From assembly GCA_028711765.1 (NCBI GenBank), contig JAQTRP010000005.1, positions 1 through 37,655 of the forward strand: a DNA stretch of 37,655 nucleotides, in the 5' to 3' direction. The first letter of the stretch is position 1, and every line of letters begins with the position of its first letter. The DNA is from Candidatus Omnitrophota bacterium. Lineage in GTDB: Bacteria; Omnitrophota; Omnitrophia; Omnitrophales; JAQTRP01. Shown here piece by piece: positions 25,689-33,485 of the stretch. The notes under the pieces are model-generated. The model was not told the origin of the DNA and ran no database searches. It saw only the letters and a list, made by a program, of their open reading frames with translations. The position numbers and the translations under genes were made by a program.

Positions 25689-27089
25689 ATGTATACTGAA
25701 GTTGTAAACTTGGCAAATTGCGTCGCAAGGGGATTTGCTATCATTTTTATTGTTTTTAGTACCATGATTTTTTTAAGCGGCGCGCGGAGCTTGTCGGAGG
25801 GAGAGAAAAAGCTGCGTGAGCGGATTTTCAGTCTTGAAGAAGAGAGTAAGAAAAGCCCACAGGATGCCAAGCTGCGTGCTAACCTTGCCGGGGAATACTG
25901 CGATTACGGTTTGGAGTTAATCCGCCAAGGGGATATGAAAGAGGCGAAGGTGTATCTCGAACGGGCGGCAGAGCTCGCGCCCCAGAACGATTATATAACA
26001 AGCAATCTTGCCGCCGTGTATTTCAAGATGGGCGATGAGGCGTTGCGTGATAAGAAGCGTATCGACGAGGCGAAGACGGCTTATAAGCTCGCCGTCTTCC
26101 ACGGTGGGGATAACGATCTCCTCAAGCGGAACGTAGGGATTTCTCTGTATAACAAGGCCGTCGGATATTTCGAGAAGAATGATTACGAGACTGCCAAGGG
26201 GCTACTACTTGACTCCCTCAATTATGATTCCCATAATGAGTACGCGTTTGAGCTTCTCGGAGATATTGCCTATTACAATCAGGAGCTTGGGGAAGCCGAA
26301 GAAAATTGGAAGCAGGCCTTTAAACTCGCCCGTGCGGATCGCATAGCCAAGAAGCTTGAGAAACTTAAACGGGAGCGGCCCGTAGAGGCTAAACTCGAAG
26401 ACTATCCGTCGGAACATTTTATTATCCGTTACGAGGGCGATAAGAAGGAGCTCGAGGGTTACGATATACGCGAGCTTTTGCGTGAGGCATACCGCGTAAT
26501 CAGCCAGGATCTCAGCTATTATTTTAAGAGAAAAATAGCTGTCCTGCTTTACACCGAGGCGGACTATAACCGCGTAACCGAGGTTCCGTATTGGTCGGCG
26601 GGCCTTTACGACGGCAAACTTCGTGTGCCGGCTTATAAAAGAAGCCTCCGCGAGGCGGATCTTACAAAGATAATCCGGCATGAGTTAACGCACGCTTTCG
26701 TATTTGAGTTGAGTGCGGGTAAGGCGCCGGTATGGCTCAATGAAGGGCTCGCGGAGTTTGAGGCTAATAAGGTTTCTCCCGTCGATACGAGTTTCTTCAA
26801 TAAGGCCCTGAAGAATGACGTCCTCTTGGTTTTTGAGGAATTTTTCAAGGATCCAAAAGAGCTGAAAGACCCGGCATCGATTTCTTTGTTTTATCAGCAG
26901 TCTTTTATGCTGACCTCCTATCTCATAGAGCGGTATCGCATGTACAAAGTTAAGGAGCTGCTCCAGGAATTAGCCAAGGGCACTCGCTTTGACGAGGCCT
27001 TCGATAAGGTGTTGCATATTTCGTATGAGAAGCTGGAAAAAGATTGGCTTGAGTCGCTGAAAGGCTATGGTGAAAAGAAAGCAGCCTGA
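25689..27089 (+). CDS. TPR protein with a C-terminal HExxH peptidase-MA-like domain
   Basis: The 466-residue protein begins with a hydrophobic signal/anchor segment (about 15-32). TPR-type repeats follow from about 55 to 225 (LERAAELAPQNDYITSNLAAVYFKMGD, partly, then AVGYFEKNDYETAKGLLLDSL and ELLGDIAYYNQELGEAEENW). The C-terminal domain has the gluzincin zinc motif HELTH at 331-335 and WLNEGLAEFEAN about 20 residues later, the arrangement of peptidase-MA/DUF1570 proteins. It is probably an exported or membrane-anchored metalloprotease or scaffold; substrates are unknown. It overlaps the ParB-like gene by 23 bp. Confidence 0.85.
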   Translation: MYTEVVNLANCVARGFAIIFIVFSTMIFLSGARSLSEGEKKLRERIFSLEEESKKSPQDAKLRANLAGEYCDYGLELIRQGDMKEAKVYLERAAELAPQNDYITSNLAAVYFKMGDEALRDKKRIDEAKTAYKLAVFHGGDNDLLKRNVGISLYNKAVGYFEKNDYETAKGLLLDSLNYDSHNEYAFELLGDIAYYNQELGEAEENWKQAFKLARADRIAKKLEKLKRERPVEAKLEDYPSEHFIIRYEGDKKELEGYDIRELLREAYRVISQDLSYYFKRKIAVLLYTEADYNRVTEVPYWSAGLYDGKLRVPAYKRSLREADLTKIIRHELTHAFVFELSAGKAPVWLNEGLAEFEANKVSPVDTSFFNKALKNDVLLVFEEFFKDPKELKDPASISLFYQQSFMLTSYLIERYRMYKVKELLQELAKGTRFDEAFDKVLHISYEKLEKDWLESLKGYGEKKAA

Positions 27090-28053
27090 ACAATTCGAGA
27101 TTGTTTCTCTGGATAAAATAGCGCCTTCAAGCGGTAGATTTTCGATCCGCTTTAGTTTGGACGATCCGCCTCTTCGGGATTCTATCAAGCGCGAGGGACT
27201 TCTCGTGCCGCTTACGATATTTTATCATGGTGGGGAGCTTATACTTCTTTCGGGATTCCGCCGGCGCGAGGCACTCGGCCGGTGCGGGATAAAACGCTCG
27301 GCCGCTTTTATCCTCGCCGGAGGGCGCCTGAGCGATAAAGCGCTTTTCCTGAAGGCCCTTGATTCAAACCTGAGTTCTTCGATCTCCGATTTGGATAAGG
27401 CGCTGGCGCTTGATAAGGCTAAGAATATTTTTAAGTTTTCGGAAAAGGAGCTTGAGGAGAATATCCTGCCGCGGTTCGGCATACCGCCGTCCCTTAAATG
27501 GGTAAAGCGGTATCTCGGTCTTCTCGAACTCGAACGTTCCACCAAGGAGAATATAGCACGGGGCAGGCTTTCGCTTAAATCGGCCTTTGCACTTGGAATG
27601 CTGACAAAGGAGGAGCAAAAGTTTATTTTAGGCCGCGTGCTTACGCGGTGTATTCTATCGAGTTCCGAGATTTCTGAATTGTGCGAGCTTCTCCGTGAGA
27701 TTGGGATCCGGGATTCGGTGAGTCCGCTTAAGTTGTTACAGTGTAAAGAGATATCACTAATTCTGAATAAGCACTTAGACTCTAAAAATAGGGCGGGGCT
27801 TCTGCTTGAAAAATTCCGTTCTATGCGTTATCCCCATCTTGTTAAATGGGAAAAGGCCTTCAGGAAAACGCTGGATTCCGCCGGCTTCGGAAAGGGTATC
27901 CGGCTTGAGCATCCGGAGGGTTTCGAAGAAGGGCGCTGCACTTTATCGTTAAAATGGAATTCAATCGGCGAGTTGGACCGCTTAATGGAAGAAGTGCGCG
28001 GCCAGCGTAAAGTTCTTGAAAAGATAGCGCAGATCAGCCCCGTTGGCAAATAA
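27067..28053 (+). CDS. Stand-alone ParB/Srx-fold domain protein
   Basis: The first 90 or so residues resemble a ParB N-terminal nuclease/CTPase-fold domain: FEIVSLDKIAP, RDSIKREGLLVPLTIFYHGGELILLSGFRRREALGRCG. A helical middle part (about 120-200, with IPPSLKWVKRYLGLLEL and GRLSLKSAFALGMLTKEEQ) fits the ParB/KorB helix-turn-helix region. The C-terminal third is not recognised. The usual box GERRxRA is changed to GFRRREA. There is no ParA, parS-like array or origin gene nearby, so chromosome partitioning is not implied; a DNA-binding regulator is as likely. The start overlaps the protease-like gene, and the stop is 5 bp before palindrome copy 4. Confidence 0.75.
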   Translation: MVKRKQPEQFEIVSLDKIAPSSGRFSIRFSLDDPPLRDSIKREGLLVPLTIFYHGGELILLSGFRRREALGRCGIKRSAAFILAGGRLSDKALFLKALDSNLSSSISDLDKALALDKAKNIFKFSEKELEENILPRFGIPPSLKWVKRYLGLLELERSTKENIARGRLSLKSAFALGMLTKEEQKFILGRVLTRCILSSSEISELCELLREIGIRDSVSPLKLLQCKEISLILNKHLDSKNRAGLLLEKFRSMRYPHLVKWEKAFRKTLDSAGFGKGIRLEHPEGFEEGRCTLSLKWNSIGELDRLMEEVRGQRKVLEKIAQISPVGK

Positions 28054-28058
28054 TTACT

Positions 28059-28112
28059 GCCTTTAGGTACCTGGTACCGGTCCCGTTAATCCGGTACCAG
28101 GTACCTAAAGGC
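28059..28112. repeat. GTACC palindromic element, copy 4 (ParB-DUF362)
   Basis: Perfect 21-bp inverted repeat: arms 28059-28079 and 28092-28112, loop GTCCCGTTAATC at 28080-28091, one base different from copies 2 and 3. Outer 8 nt are GCCTTTAG and CTAAAGGC. It lies 5 bp after the ParB-like stop codon and 16 bp before the DUF362 start. Confidence 0.94.
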
Positions 28113-28128
28113 GCCAGGATTTTGGATT

Positions 28129-29205
28129 ATGACATCAAAAAGTAAAGTTTTTATGGTTTCTTTAAGCGGCGGGCTTTCCGAGAGGGATGCCCTCGGCCGT
28201 TTCGAGCGCTTAATTGATAGCTCCGGCGCGCTTTCGTCCTTTAAGCCCGATGAATTTGTCGCGATAAAAATTCATTTTGGCGAAAAGGGCAACACCGGTC
28301 ATGTCGACCCGGCGTTTGTTAGAATCCTCGCGCGTTCTATCACCCGCTCGAAGGGCAAACCGTTTCTTACGGATACGAATACCTTGTATAAAGGTGAAAG
28401 GATGAACGCGGTTGATCACCTCAGGCTGGCCGAGCAGCATGGTTTCTCGCTGGCCAAGATAGGGTGCCCCCTGATTATCGGCGGCGGACTCTTGAGTCGC
28501 GATGTTAAAGTTGTTCCGATTAACGGCCGTCACTTCAAGGAGGCAAAGCTTGCTTCTATTGTTCAGGACTGCGACGTGATTTTCGCTGTTTCCCATCTCA
28601 CGGGCCATATGGTAACGGGAATGGGCGCGGCGATTAAGAACCTCGGCATGGGGCTTGCTAATCGCGCGGGCAAACTTCTCCAGCATTCTTCGGTGAAGCC
28701 TTCCGTTATTGACAGCAAGTGCGTTTTCTGCCGCGCCTGTTTTGATGTCTGTCCGGTCAAGGCGATCTCAGAAAAAGGCAAGAAAGCCTGGATCGATCCA
28801 TCGGTCTGTATCGGCTGCGCCGACTGCCTTGTGGCATGCCGTTTTGACGCCATCAATATCGACTGGTCCGAGGCGGGCCGCGCGGTTTCCGAGCGGATGG
28901 TGGAATACGCGGAGGCGGTCATCGCCGCCAAAAAGAAAAGGGTGGTTTATTTCAACTTTTTGAATAAAATAACGGCGGAATGCGATTGCCTCGCGAAGGA
29001 TGATCCGAGGATTGTCTCAGATATCGGCATATTGGCATCTGGCGACCCTGTGGCTATAGACCAGGCATCCTGCGATCTCGCGTTTAAAGAAGCGGGCCGC
29101 GATATTTTTAAGGAGGAGCACCCCCAGATTGGATGGGAAGACCAGCTTAGGTATGCCGAGGAGCGAGGTCTCGGAAGCCGTGGATATGAATTGCTTGAGG
29201 TTTAA
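28129..29205 (+). CDS. DUF362 protein with two 4Fe-4S ferredoxin clusters
   Basis: The 358-residue protein has a DUF362 domain (KIHFGEKGNTGHVDPAFVR is in the first 70 residues; LTGHMVTGMGAAIKNLGMG around 165-185) with an inserted bacterial ferredoxin domain. Cluster cysteines are C198, C201, C204, C208 (CVFCRACFDVCP) and C227, C230, C233, C237 (CIGCADCLVACRFDA); the last lacks the usual Pro. The C-terminal DUF362 part resumes with DIGILASGDPVAIDQASCDL. It is probably a cytoplasmic redox protein of unknown reaction. BatD follows 10 bp downstream. Confidence 0.9.
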   Translation: MTSKSKVFMVSLSGGLSERDALGRFERLIDSSGALSSFKPDEFVAIKIHFGEKGNTGHVDPAFVRILARSITRSKGKPFLTDTNTLYKGERMNAVDHLRLAEQHGFSLAKIGCPLIIGGGLLSRDVKVVPINGRHFKEAKLASIVQDCDVIFAVSHLTGHMVTGMGAAIKNLGMGLANRAGKLLQHSSVKPSVIDSKCVFCRACFDVCPVKAISEKGKKAWIDPSVCIGCADCLVACRFDAINIDWSEAGRAVSERMVEYAEAVIAAKKKRVVYFNFLNKITAECDCLAKDDPRIVSDIGILASGDPVAIDQASCDLAFKEAGRDIFKEEHPQIGWEDQLRYAEERGLGSRGYELLEV

Positions 29206-29215
29206 AGGAATGGAT

Positions 29216-31162
29216 ATGGTGAGAAGTTTTAAAACCGCGATTCTCGCGCTCTTCGTTTTGTCGGTTTTGGGGACGGTCGCCTCGGCCAAAGACGACGATG
29301 TCCAGGTCGCGACGTCATTCGACCGCCGCAGCGCCGAGGTAAACGAGCAGATCAATATGGTGATCAGCATAAAGGGCGCGAACACCAACGTGATGCATCC
29401 CCGCATTCCTGCGCTGAAGGCATTTGAAACCTACTATACCGGCCGAGCCAGCAACTTTACCTTTATAAACGGGCGTTCCGAGTCGATGACCACCTTTAGT
29501 TATGTGTTTGTGCCCAAGGTTCCCGGCAAATTTACAATTCCTCCGGTTGAAGTCGAGGTTAACGGGAAACTGTTCCGTTCGGTACCCATTGAAATTGAGG
29601 TCTTCGGCGAACCCAGCCAGCAGCAGCCTGTTTCACAGCCTCAGATTCCGCAGCCTACTCAGCCAGCCGCGCCGGTTTCTGCGCCTTATGGTCCAGCTGC
29701 CGCAAGCCCTCAGCCTCAGTCCGCGGATTCCGTTCCGGTATCTACCGAAGGGAATGATCCTAATATTTTTATCCGGGTGACGGCTGACAAACGCGAAGTT
29801 TATCCTAACGAGCAGATTCTTCTTACCTATAATCTTTATACTCGTTATGACACCCGTTACGAAGGGTTCGAAGAAGAACCTTCCACGAGCGGTTTCTGGG
29901 TAGAAGAGTTTCCTTTGGGCAAGGAGTTGGAGAAGTCGGTGGTTCAGGTGGGGGGCAGGCGTTATATTTCGGCGACTATCAGGAGGGTCGCTATTTTTCC
30001 GACAGCAGCGGGAAGTTATGATATTACCCCCGGATCGGTCAGGGCGACGGTGAAGGAAGACCGCAGCACACGCAGTATGTTTGATGATTTCTTCGAGGAC
30101 AGTTTCTTTTCGGGAAGCGACTTCTTTGCCCAAAGGTTAGAGAAGCGCCTCAGCGCTCCGTCTCTGCATATTACGGTAAAACCTCTTCCCAAAGAGGGTG
30201 AGCCCCTCGCTTTCAGCGGTCTTGTGGGGAATTTTACTATTAAGTCGTCGCTTGATAAGCGCACCGTAAAGCAGAACGAGCCTATCACTATGACTATTGT
30301 TGTTGAAGGAGACGGCAACATCGAAACCCTCGAGAGGCCGGGGCTCGCGGAGCTTCCTAAATTTAAGGTGCGCGATTCGGGAGCCTCCACCCAGCTTCTT
30401 CCTTCCAAAAATGTTGTGAGGGGGAGGAAGACCTTCGAGGTTATTTTGATTCCGCAGGAACCGGGGGACTTTACTATCCCACCTGTGAGTTTTAACTTTT
30501 TTAACCCGGCGACGCGCCGCTATATCGAGCAGAAAACGGGACAATTCACCATTAAAGTTGAGCCGGGACCCGTAGGGCCTTCCGTCGCGGCTATGTATCC
30601 TCAGCGCGAAGAGACGAAGAAGGGCGTTAAGATCGAGAGCCGCGATATATATTTCATAAAGGAGACATTTACGCCGAGAAGCCTTTTCGAGACGGAGGTT
30701 TTCCTGGCTAAAATTTTGGGGGCGCTCGCTTTCTTAGGCACAGTCGTCTGGCTTGTGTTTTTTGCCATGAGGCGGAGGGAACAGGTGCTGGATAAGGATA
30801 TTGCTCTGAAGCGCAGGATAATGGCTCCTCGTAAACTCCGCAAGGGCCTCCGCGACATCAAGCGCTGTCTCGCATCCGGCAAGGAAGACAGCGAAAAACG
30901 GTTTTTCGAAGGTGTGAGACGCACCCTTGACCAGTATTTCTCCGACAAGTTCAACCTTTCGCCCCAAGGTTTGACCCGCACCATAGTCGAAGAACACCTT
31001 AATCATACGGGCATGCCGCAGGACATAATTGACAGGATGCACAAATTATATGAGCAGTGCGATCTTGTTCATTTTACGCAGTCTAAGGTTTCGAAGGAGA
31101 CAATGACCGAGACATGGAATGTCCTTACCGAACTTATTCAGGATTTGGAGAGGAAACGATGA
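29216..31162 (+). CDS. batD: BatD-family ('oxygen tolerance') membrane-anchored protein
   Basis: I start at ATG 29216 because AAAGGA lies 6 bp upstream and the product then begins with a clean signal peptide (MVRSFKTAILALFVLSVLG, cleavage after VASA); the frame is open further upstream inside the DUF362 gene. The 648 residues contain repeated Ig-like beta domains typical of BatD (NEQINMVISIKG, FTINGRSE-like segments, YVFVPKVPGKFTIPPVEVEV, IPQEPGDFTIPPVSFNF), a Pro/Gln-rich linker at about 133-173, a transmembrane helix near residue 505-525 (LGALAFLGTVVWLVFFAM) and a cytoplasmic C-terminal helical domain. Bat proteins act with MoxR ATPases and VWA proteins at the envelope; those partners are not in this window. 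Confidence 0.88.
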   Translation: MVRSFKTAILALFVLSVLGTVASAKDDDVQVATSFDRRSAEVNEQINMVISIKGANTNVMHPRIPALKAFETYYTGRASNFTFINGRSESMTTFSYVFVPKVPGKFTIPPVEVEVNGKLFRSVPIEIEVFGEPSQQQPVSQPQIPQPTQPAAPVSAPYGPAAASPQPQSADSVPVSTEGNDPNIFIRVTADKREVYPNEQILLTYNLYTRYDTRYEGFEEEPSTSGFWVEEFPLGKELEKSVVQVGGRRYISATIRRVAIFPTAAGSYDITPGSVRATVKEDRSTRSMFDDFFEDSFFSGSDFFAQRLEKRLSAPSLHITVKPLPKEGEPLAFSGLVGNFTIKSSLDKRTVKQNEPITMTIVVEGDGNIETLERPGLAELPKFKVRDSGASTQLLPSKNVVRGRKTFEVILIPQEPGDFTIPPVSFNFFNPATRRYIEQKTGQFTIKVEPGPVGPSVAAMYPQREETKKGVKIESRDIYFIKETFTPRSLFETEVFLAKILGALAFLGTVVWLVFFAMRRREQVLDKDIALKRRIMAPRKLRKGLRDIKRCLASGKEDSEKRFFEGVRRTLDQYFSDKFNLSPQGLTRTIVEEHLNHTGMPQDIIDRMHKLYEQCDLVHFTQSKVSKETMTETWNVLTELIQDLERKR

Positions 31163-31953
31163 AGCGCTTGTCTTTGTTTATTCTCGCTTTATTCTTGTTA
31201 TTCGCCGCTGCCGGCATCGCAATCTCGGCGAATCCCGCAGAGACATTCAAGAAGGCCAACGATCTCTACCGGAACGGAAACTGGGAAGAGGCGGCGAAGT
31301 TTTACGAGACGCTTACTGCCGAGAAACCTTTATCGGCCGAGCTTTATTACAATCTCGGCAATGCCTATTATAAGATGAACAATATAGGTAAGGCGCGCCT
31401 TAACTACGAACGGGCGCGTTATCTCGATCCGCGCGATAATGATACGAGGAAAAATATAGCGTTTATGAAGGGACTGATTGAATACAAGGTGGAAGACAAG
31501 AGAAACTGGTATCTGAGGAAGCTGAATGAGGCCTTAAGCTGGCTGACGTTTCAAGAACTGCTTCTCTTATGCCTTTTTTCGTACCTTTTGCTGCTTACTG
31601 TCTTGTTTGTTAAACTACTTTTCAGGCGTCCCCTTTTAGGGCGCCTGTCAATAGGCCTCATTGCATTCTTTGCCGCCGCCGTTTTATGCGGTTTGTTTAA
31701 ATATAATCTTTCGCCGGATAAGAAACTCGCCATAGTAACCGCGGCAAGTACCGAAGCGCGCTATGGACCGTCGAAGGAGGATAAAACAGTTTTTCGTCTC
31801 GTGGAGGGCATGAAACTTTCTATCGTGAAGAAAAGCGAAGGGTGGTGCCTTGTTAAGCTGCTCAACGGGGAAAGCGGTTGGGTACCCGCCGGGGACATTG
31901 AGGCCATCGTGGCTTTTGAGCGGCCAGGATTTTCGCTTGACCTTAAGGTATAG
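31159..31953 (+). CDS. batE: BatE-like protein: TPR, two membrane helices, SH3 domain
   Basis: ATG 31159 overlaps the batD stop as ATGA; the open frame extends further up but without a ribosome site. The 264 residues begin with a signal peptide (MKRLSLFILALFLLFAAAG). TPR repeats follow at about 28-110 (FKKANDLYRNGNWEEAAKFY, AELYYNLGNAYYKMNNIGKA), then two transmembrane helices (about 133-155 and 163-183) and a C-terminal SH3-like domain (ARYGPSKEDKTVFRLVEGMK, GWCLVKLLNGESGWVP). This is the common BatE architecture. The promoter of the B12 operon overlaps its last codons. Confidence 0.86.
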   Translation: MKRLSLFILALFLLFAAAGIAISANPAETFKKANDLYRNGNWEEAAKFYETLTAEKPLSAELYYNLGNAYYKMNNIGKARLNYERARYLDPRDNDTRKNIAFMKGLIEYKVEDKRNWYLRKLNEALSWLTFQELLLLCLFSYLLLLTVLFVKLLFRRPLLGRLSIGLIAFFAAAVLCGLFKYNLSPDKKLAIVTAASTEARYGPSKEDKTVFRLVEGMKLSIVKKSEGWCLVKLLNGESGWVPAGDIEAIVAFERPGFSLDLKV

Positions 31954-31964
31954 AGCTTTATAAT
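31937..31964 (+). promoter_or_regulatory. Sigma-70-type promoter of the B12 operon
   Basis: TTGACC (31937-31942), a 16-bp spacer and TATAAT (31959-31964) form a near-consensus promoter straddling the batE stop codon. Transcription would start about 31971, just in front of the cobalamin riboswitch, which fits well. Confidence 0.75.
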
Positions 31965-31979
31965 ATGCAGTTGTGACAG

Positions 31980-32168
31980 TTGTTTTCGTTCTTTTATTAG
32001 TCAGGGAAGTTGGGTGACTCGCCGATGGTTTTTGGCGGGGATTCCCACGCGGTCGCGCCACTGTGATCGGTGATGAAACGGTTCATTAAGCCACTGTCCT
32101 TTATGAAGCGGATGGGAAGGCGAACCAGAGTAAACAGATCCGTAAGCCAGGACACCTAAAGCGACAAG
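31980..32168 (+). ncRNA. Cobalamin (AdoCbl-type) riboswitch aptamer
   Basis: The conserved B12-element blocks occur in order: AGGGAAGTTGGGTGA (about 32003-32017), the GCCACTGTGA block at 32057-32066, a second GCCACTGT at 32090-32097, GATGGGAAGG at 32111-32120, and the B12 box AGCCAGGACACCT at 32145-32157. TTGT at about 31980 and ACAA at about 32164 can close the P1 helix. A GC-rich side stem (CGCC/GGCG, about 32020-32038) is an additional peripheral hairpin. It is directly upstream of cob genes and followed by a terminator, so B12 should switch the operon off. Exact ends are approximate. Confidence 0.93.
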
Positions 32169-32210
32169 CTCCTCCGCGTAAGAGGTTTTCACAATTGATT
32201 AATTTGTTTC

Positions 32211-32245
32211 AGCCCTAATCTCTATTTGGAGGTTAGGGCTTTTTT
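32211..32245 (+). terminator. Intrinsic terminator of the riboswitch expression platform
   Basis: A perfect 8-bp stem AGCCCTAA/TTAGGGCT (32211-32218 with 32233-32240) is followed by a run of T to 32245. It lies 43 bp after the aptamer and before the first cob start codon, as expected for transcriptional attenuation. The segment between contains CCTC/GAGG (about 32171-32185), which may belong to an alternative antiterminator. Confidence 0.88.
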
Positions 32246-32252
32246 ATTCCCT

Positions 32253-32295
32253 CCTCCGCCCATATGTGGTGGACCCAAGAGGCAGGCTACGGAGG
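32253..32295. repeat. Stem-loop in the cobC leader after the terminator
   Basis: CCTCCG (32253-32258) pairs with CGGAGG (32290-32295), enclosing CCCATATGTGG with its CATATG palindrome. It lies between the terminator and the cobC start (32345). The rest of the leader to 32344 shows no gene and no clear ribosome binding site. It may be an inserted palindrome or a second, translational control element. Confidence 0.45.
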
Positions 32296-32344
32296 ATAAA
32301 CCGAAGCTCATCTTGCGAGTGGACATTGGGTAGATGGATTAAAG

Positions 32345-32968
32345 ATGACACGTTTAATTTTAGTAAGGCATGGCGAGACGGATTGTAATTCAAAGCGTGT
32401 TTACTGCGGCGCGAGCGATCCGTCCCTGAATGAGAAAGGGGTATGGCAGGCCCAAAGGTTGGCGGCGAGACTGAAGGATGCGAGGCCGGACGGGGTCTAT
32501 TCTAGCGACCTTAAGAGGGCTTACGAGACGGCGGGGATAGTTTTTGGAAGTAATCGGGTTGGGAAACTAAAAGATTTCCGCGAAATGGATTTCGGTGTCT
32601 TTCAGGGCCTGCGGTATGACGATATTATGGAGAAATACCCTGCACTGTACACGGAATGGATAAACAATGTAGCGGGAGTAAATATTCCCGGCGGCGAAAG
32701 TTTCGAAAGACTGCGTGAAAGAGTGAGTAAGGGGCTTGTTTCTATCCTTTCCCGGCATGGGGAGGGGACCGTAGCTCTCGTCAGCCATGGGGGGCCGATA
32801 AGAATTATTTTGTGCGAGGCGTTAGGGTTTGGTTTGGAAAAATTTTGGGAGATCAAGCAGGATTCCTGCGCTTTAAATATCATAGATTACTCGAAAGGCT
32901 CTGCGCCAAAGGTGGTCAAACTTAACGATATTTCTCATTTGTCTCGAGGGGAGGCGGCTGCTTCATGA
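32345..32968 (+). CDS. cobC: CobC-type alpha-ribazole-5'-phosphate phosphatase
   Basis: Histidine phosphatase of 207 residues. The phosphohistidine motif is RHGETDCN at 8-15, with REMDFGVFQG and VSHGGPIRII giving the remaining catalytic Glu, His and Arg positions. The wider family includes phosphoglycerate mutases, but position directly after a B12 riboswitch and an ATGA overlap with cobU support the alpha-ribazole phosphatase (removal of the 5' phosphate from alpha-ribazole phosphate or adenosylcobalamin 5'-phosphate). Confidence 0.88.
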   Translation: MTRLILVRHGETDCNSKRVYCGASDPSLNEKGVWQAQRLAARLKDARPDGVYSSDLKRAYETAGIVFGSNRVGKLKDFREMDFGVFQGLRYDDIMEKYPALYTEWINNVAGVNIPGGESFERLRERVSKGLVSILSRHGEGTVALVSHGGPIRIILCEALGFGLEKFWEIKQDSCALNIIDYSKGSAPKVVKLNDISHLSRGEAAAS

Positions 32969-33483
32969 AAAAGTTCATTCTTGTCTTAGGCGGCGCGAGG
33001 AGCGGGAAGAGCGCTTACGCCGTCAGGCTGGCAAAGAACCTTAAGAAGAAAGTGGTTTTTATCGCGACTGCCGCTCCGTCTGATAGTGAAATGCAAGAAA
33101 GGATAAAGTTACACAAGGCCTCCCGCCCGCGTGATTGGGGGCTTATCGAAGAGGCTAAAGACATTGAGACAGCCTTGTCAAAATTAGACGGGAAATACGG
33201 GGTGGTCCTGATCGATTGCCTGGGGCTTGCGGTCTCCAATCTCATGGCGGGTGATTTAAAGGATAAGGAGATAGGGAAGAGAATAGGAAGCCTCATAAGC
33301 GCTGTCCGGAAGACTAAGCGTACCGTAATCTTGGTTTCGAATGACGTCGGGAGCGGCATAGTTCCCGCGAACCCTATGGCAAGAAGGTTTCGGGATCTTC
33401 TCGGACTCGCGAACCAGCTTGCGGCTAAGTTGGCCGATGAGGTTATTTTAATGCAGGCAGGCATTCCGGTAATGATCAAATGA
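32965..33483 (+). CDS. cobU: CobU, adenosylcobinamide kinase/guanylyltransferase
   Basis: Bifunctional enzyme that phosphorylates adenosylcobinamide and transfers GMP to give AdoCbi-GDP. The 172 residues have the P-loop GGARSGKSAYA (9-19), the guanylylation His50 in the HKASRPRDW segment, the LIDCLGLAVSNLM Walker-B region, and the signature SNDVGSGIVPANPMARRFRD. It overlaps cobC as ATGA. The 184-bp gap downstream is filled with three stem-loops. Confidence 0.96.
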   Translation: MKKFILVLGGARSGKSAYAVRLAKNLKKKVVFIATAAPSDSEMQERIKLHKASRPRDWGLIEEAKDIETALSKLDGKYGVVLIDCLGLAVSNLMAGDLKDKEIGKRIGSLISAVRKTKRTVILVSNDVGSGIVPANPMARRFRDLLGLANQLAAKLADEVILMQAGIPVMIK

Positions 33484-33485
33484 AG

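Noticed and set aside
2946-28112. GTACC elements as a CRISPR array or as operators of one regulator
   Set aside because: The copies are kilobases apart with no spacers, and they lie downstream of stop codons rather than at promoters.
29129-29215. Longer start for BatD inside the DUF362 gene
   Set aside because: No ribosome site there, and the signal peptide begins at ATG 29216, which has one.
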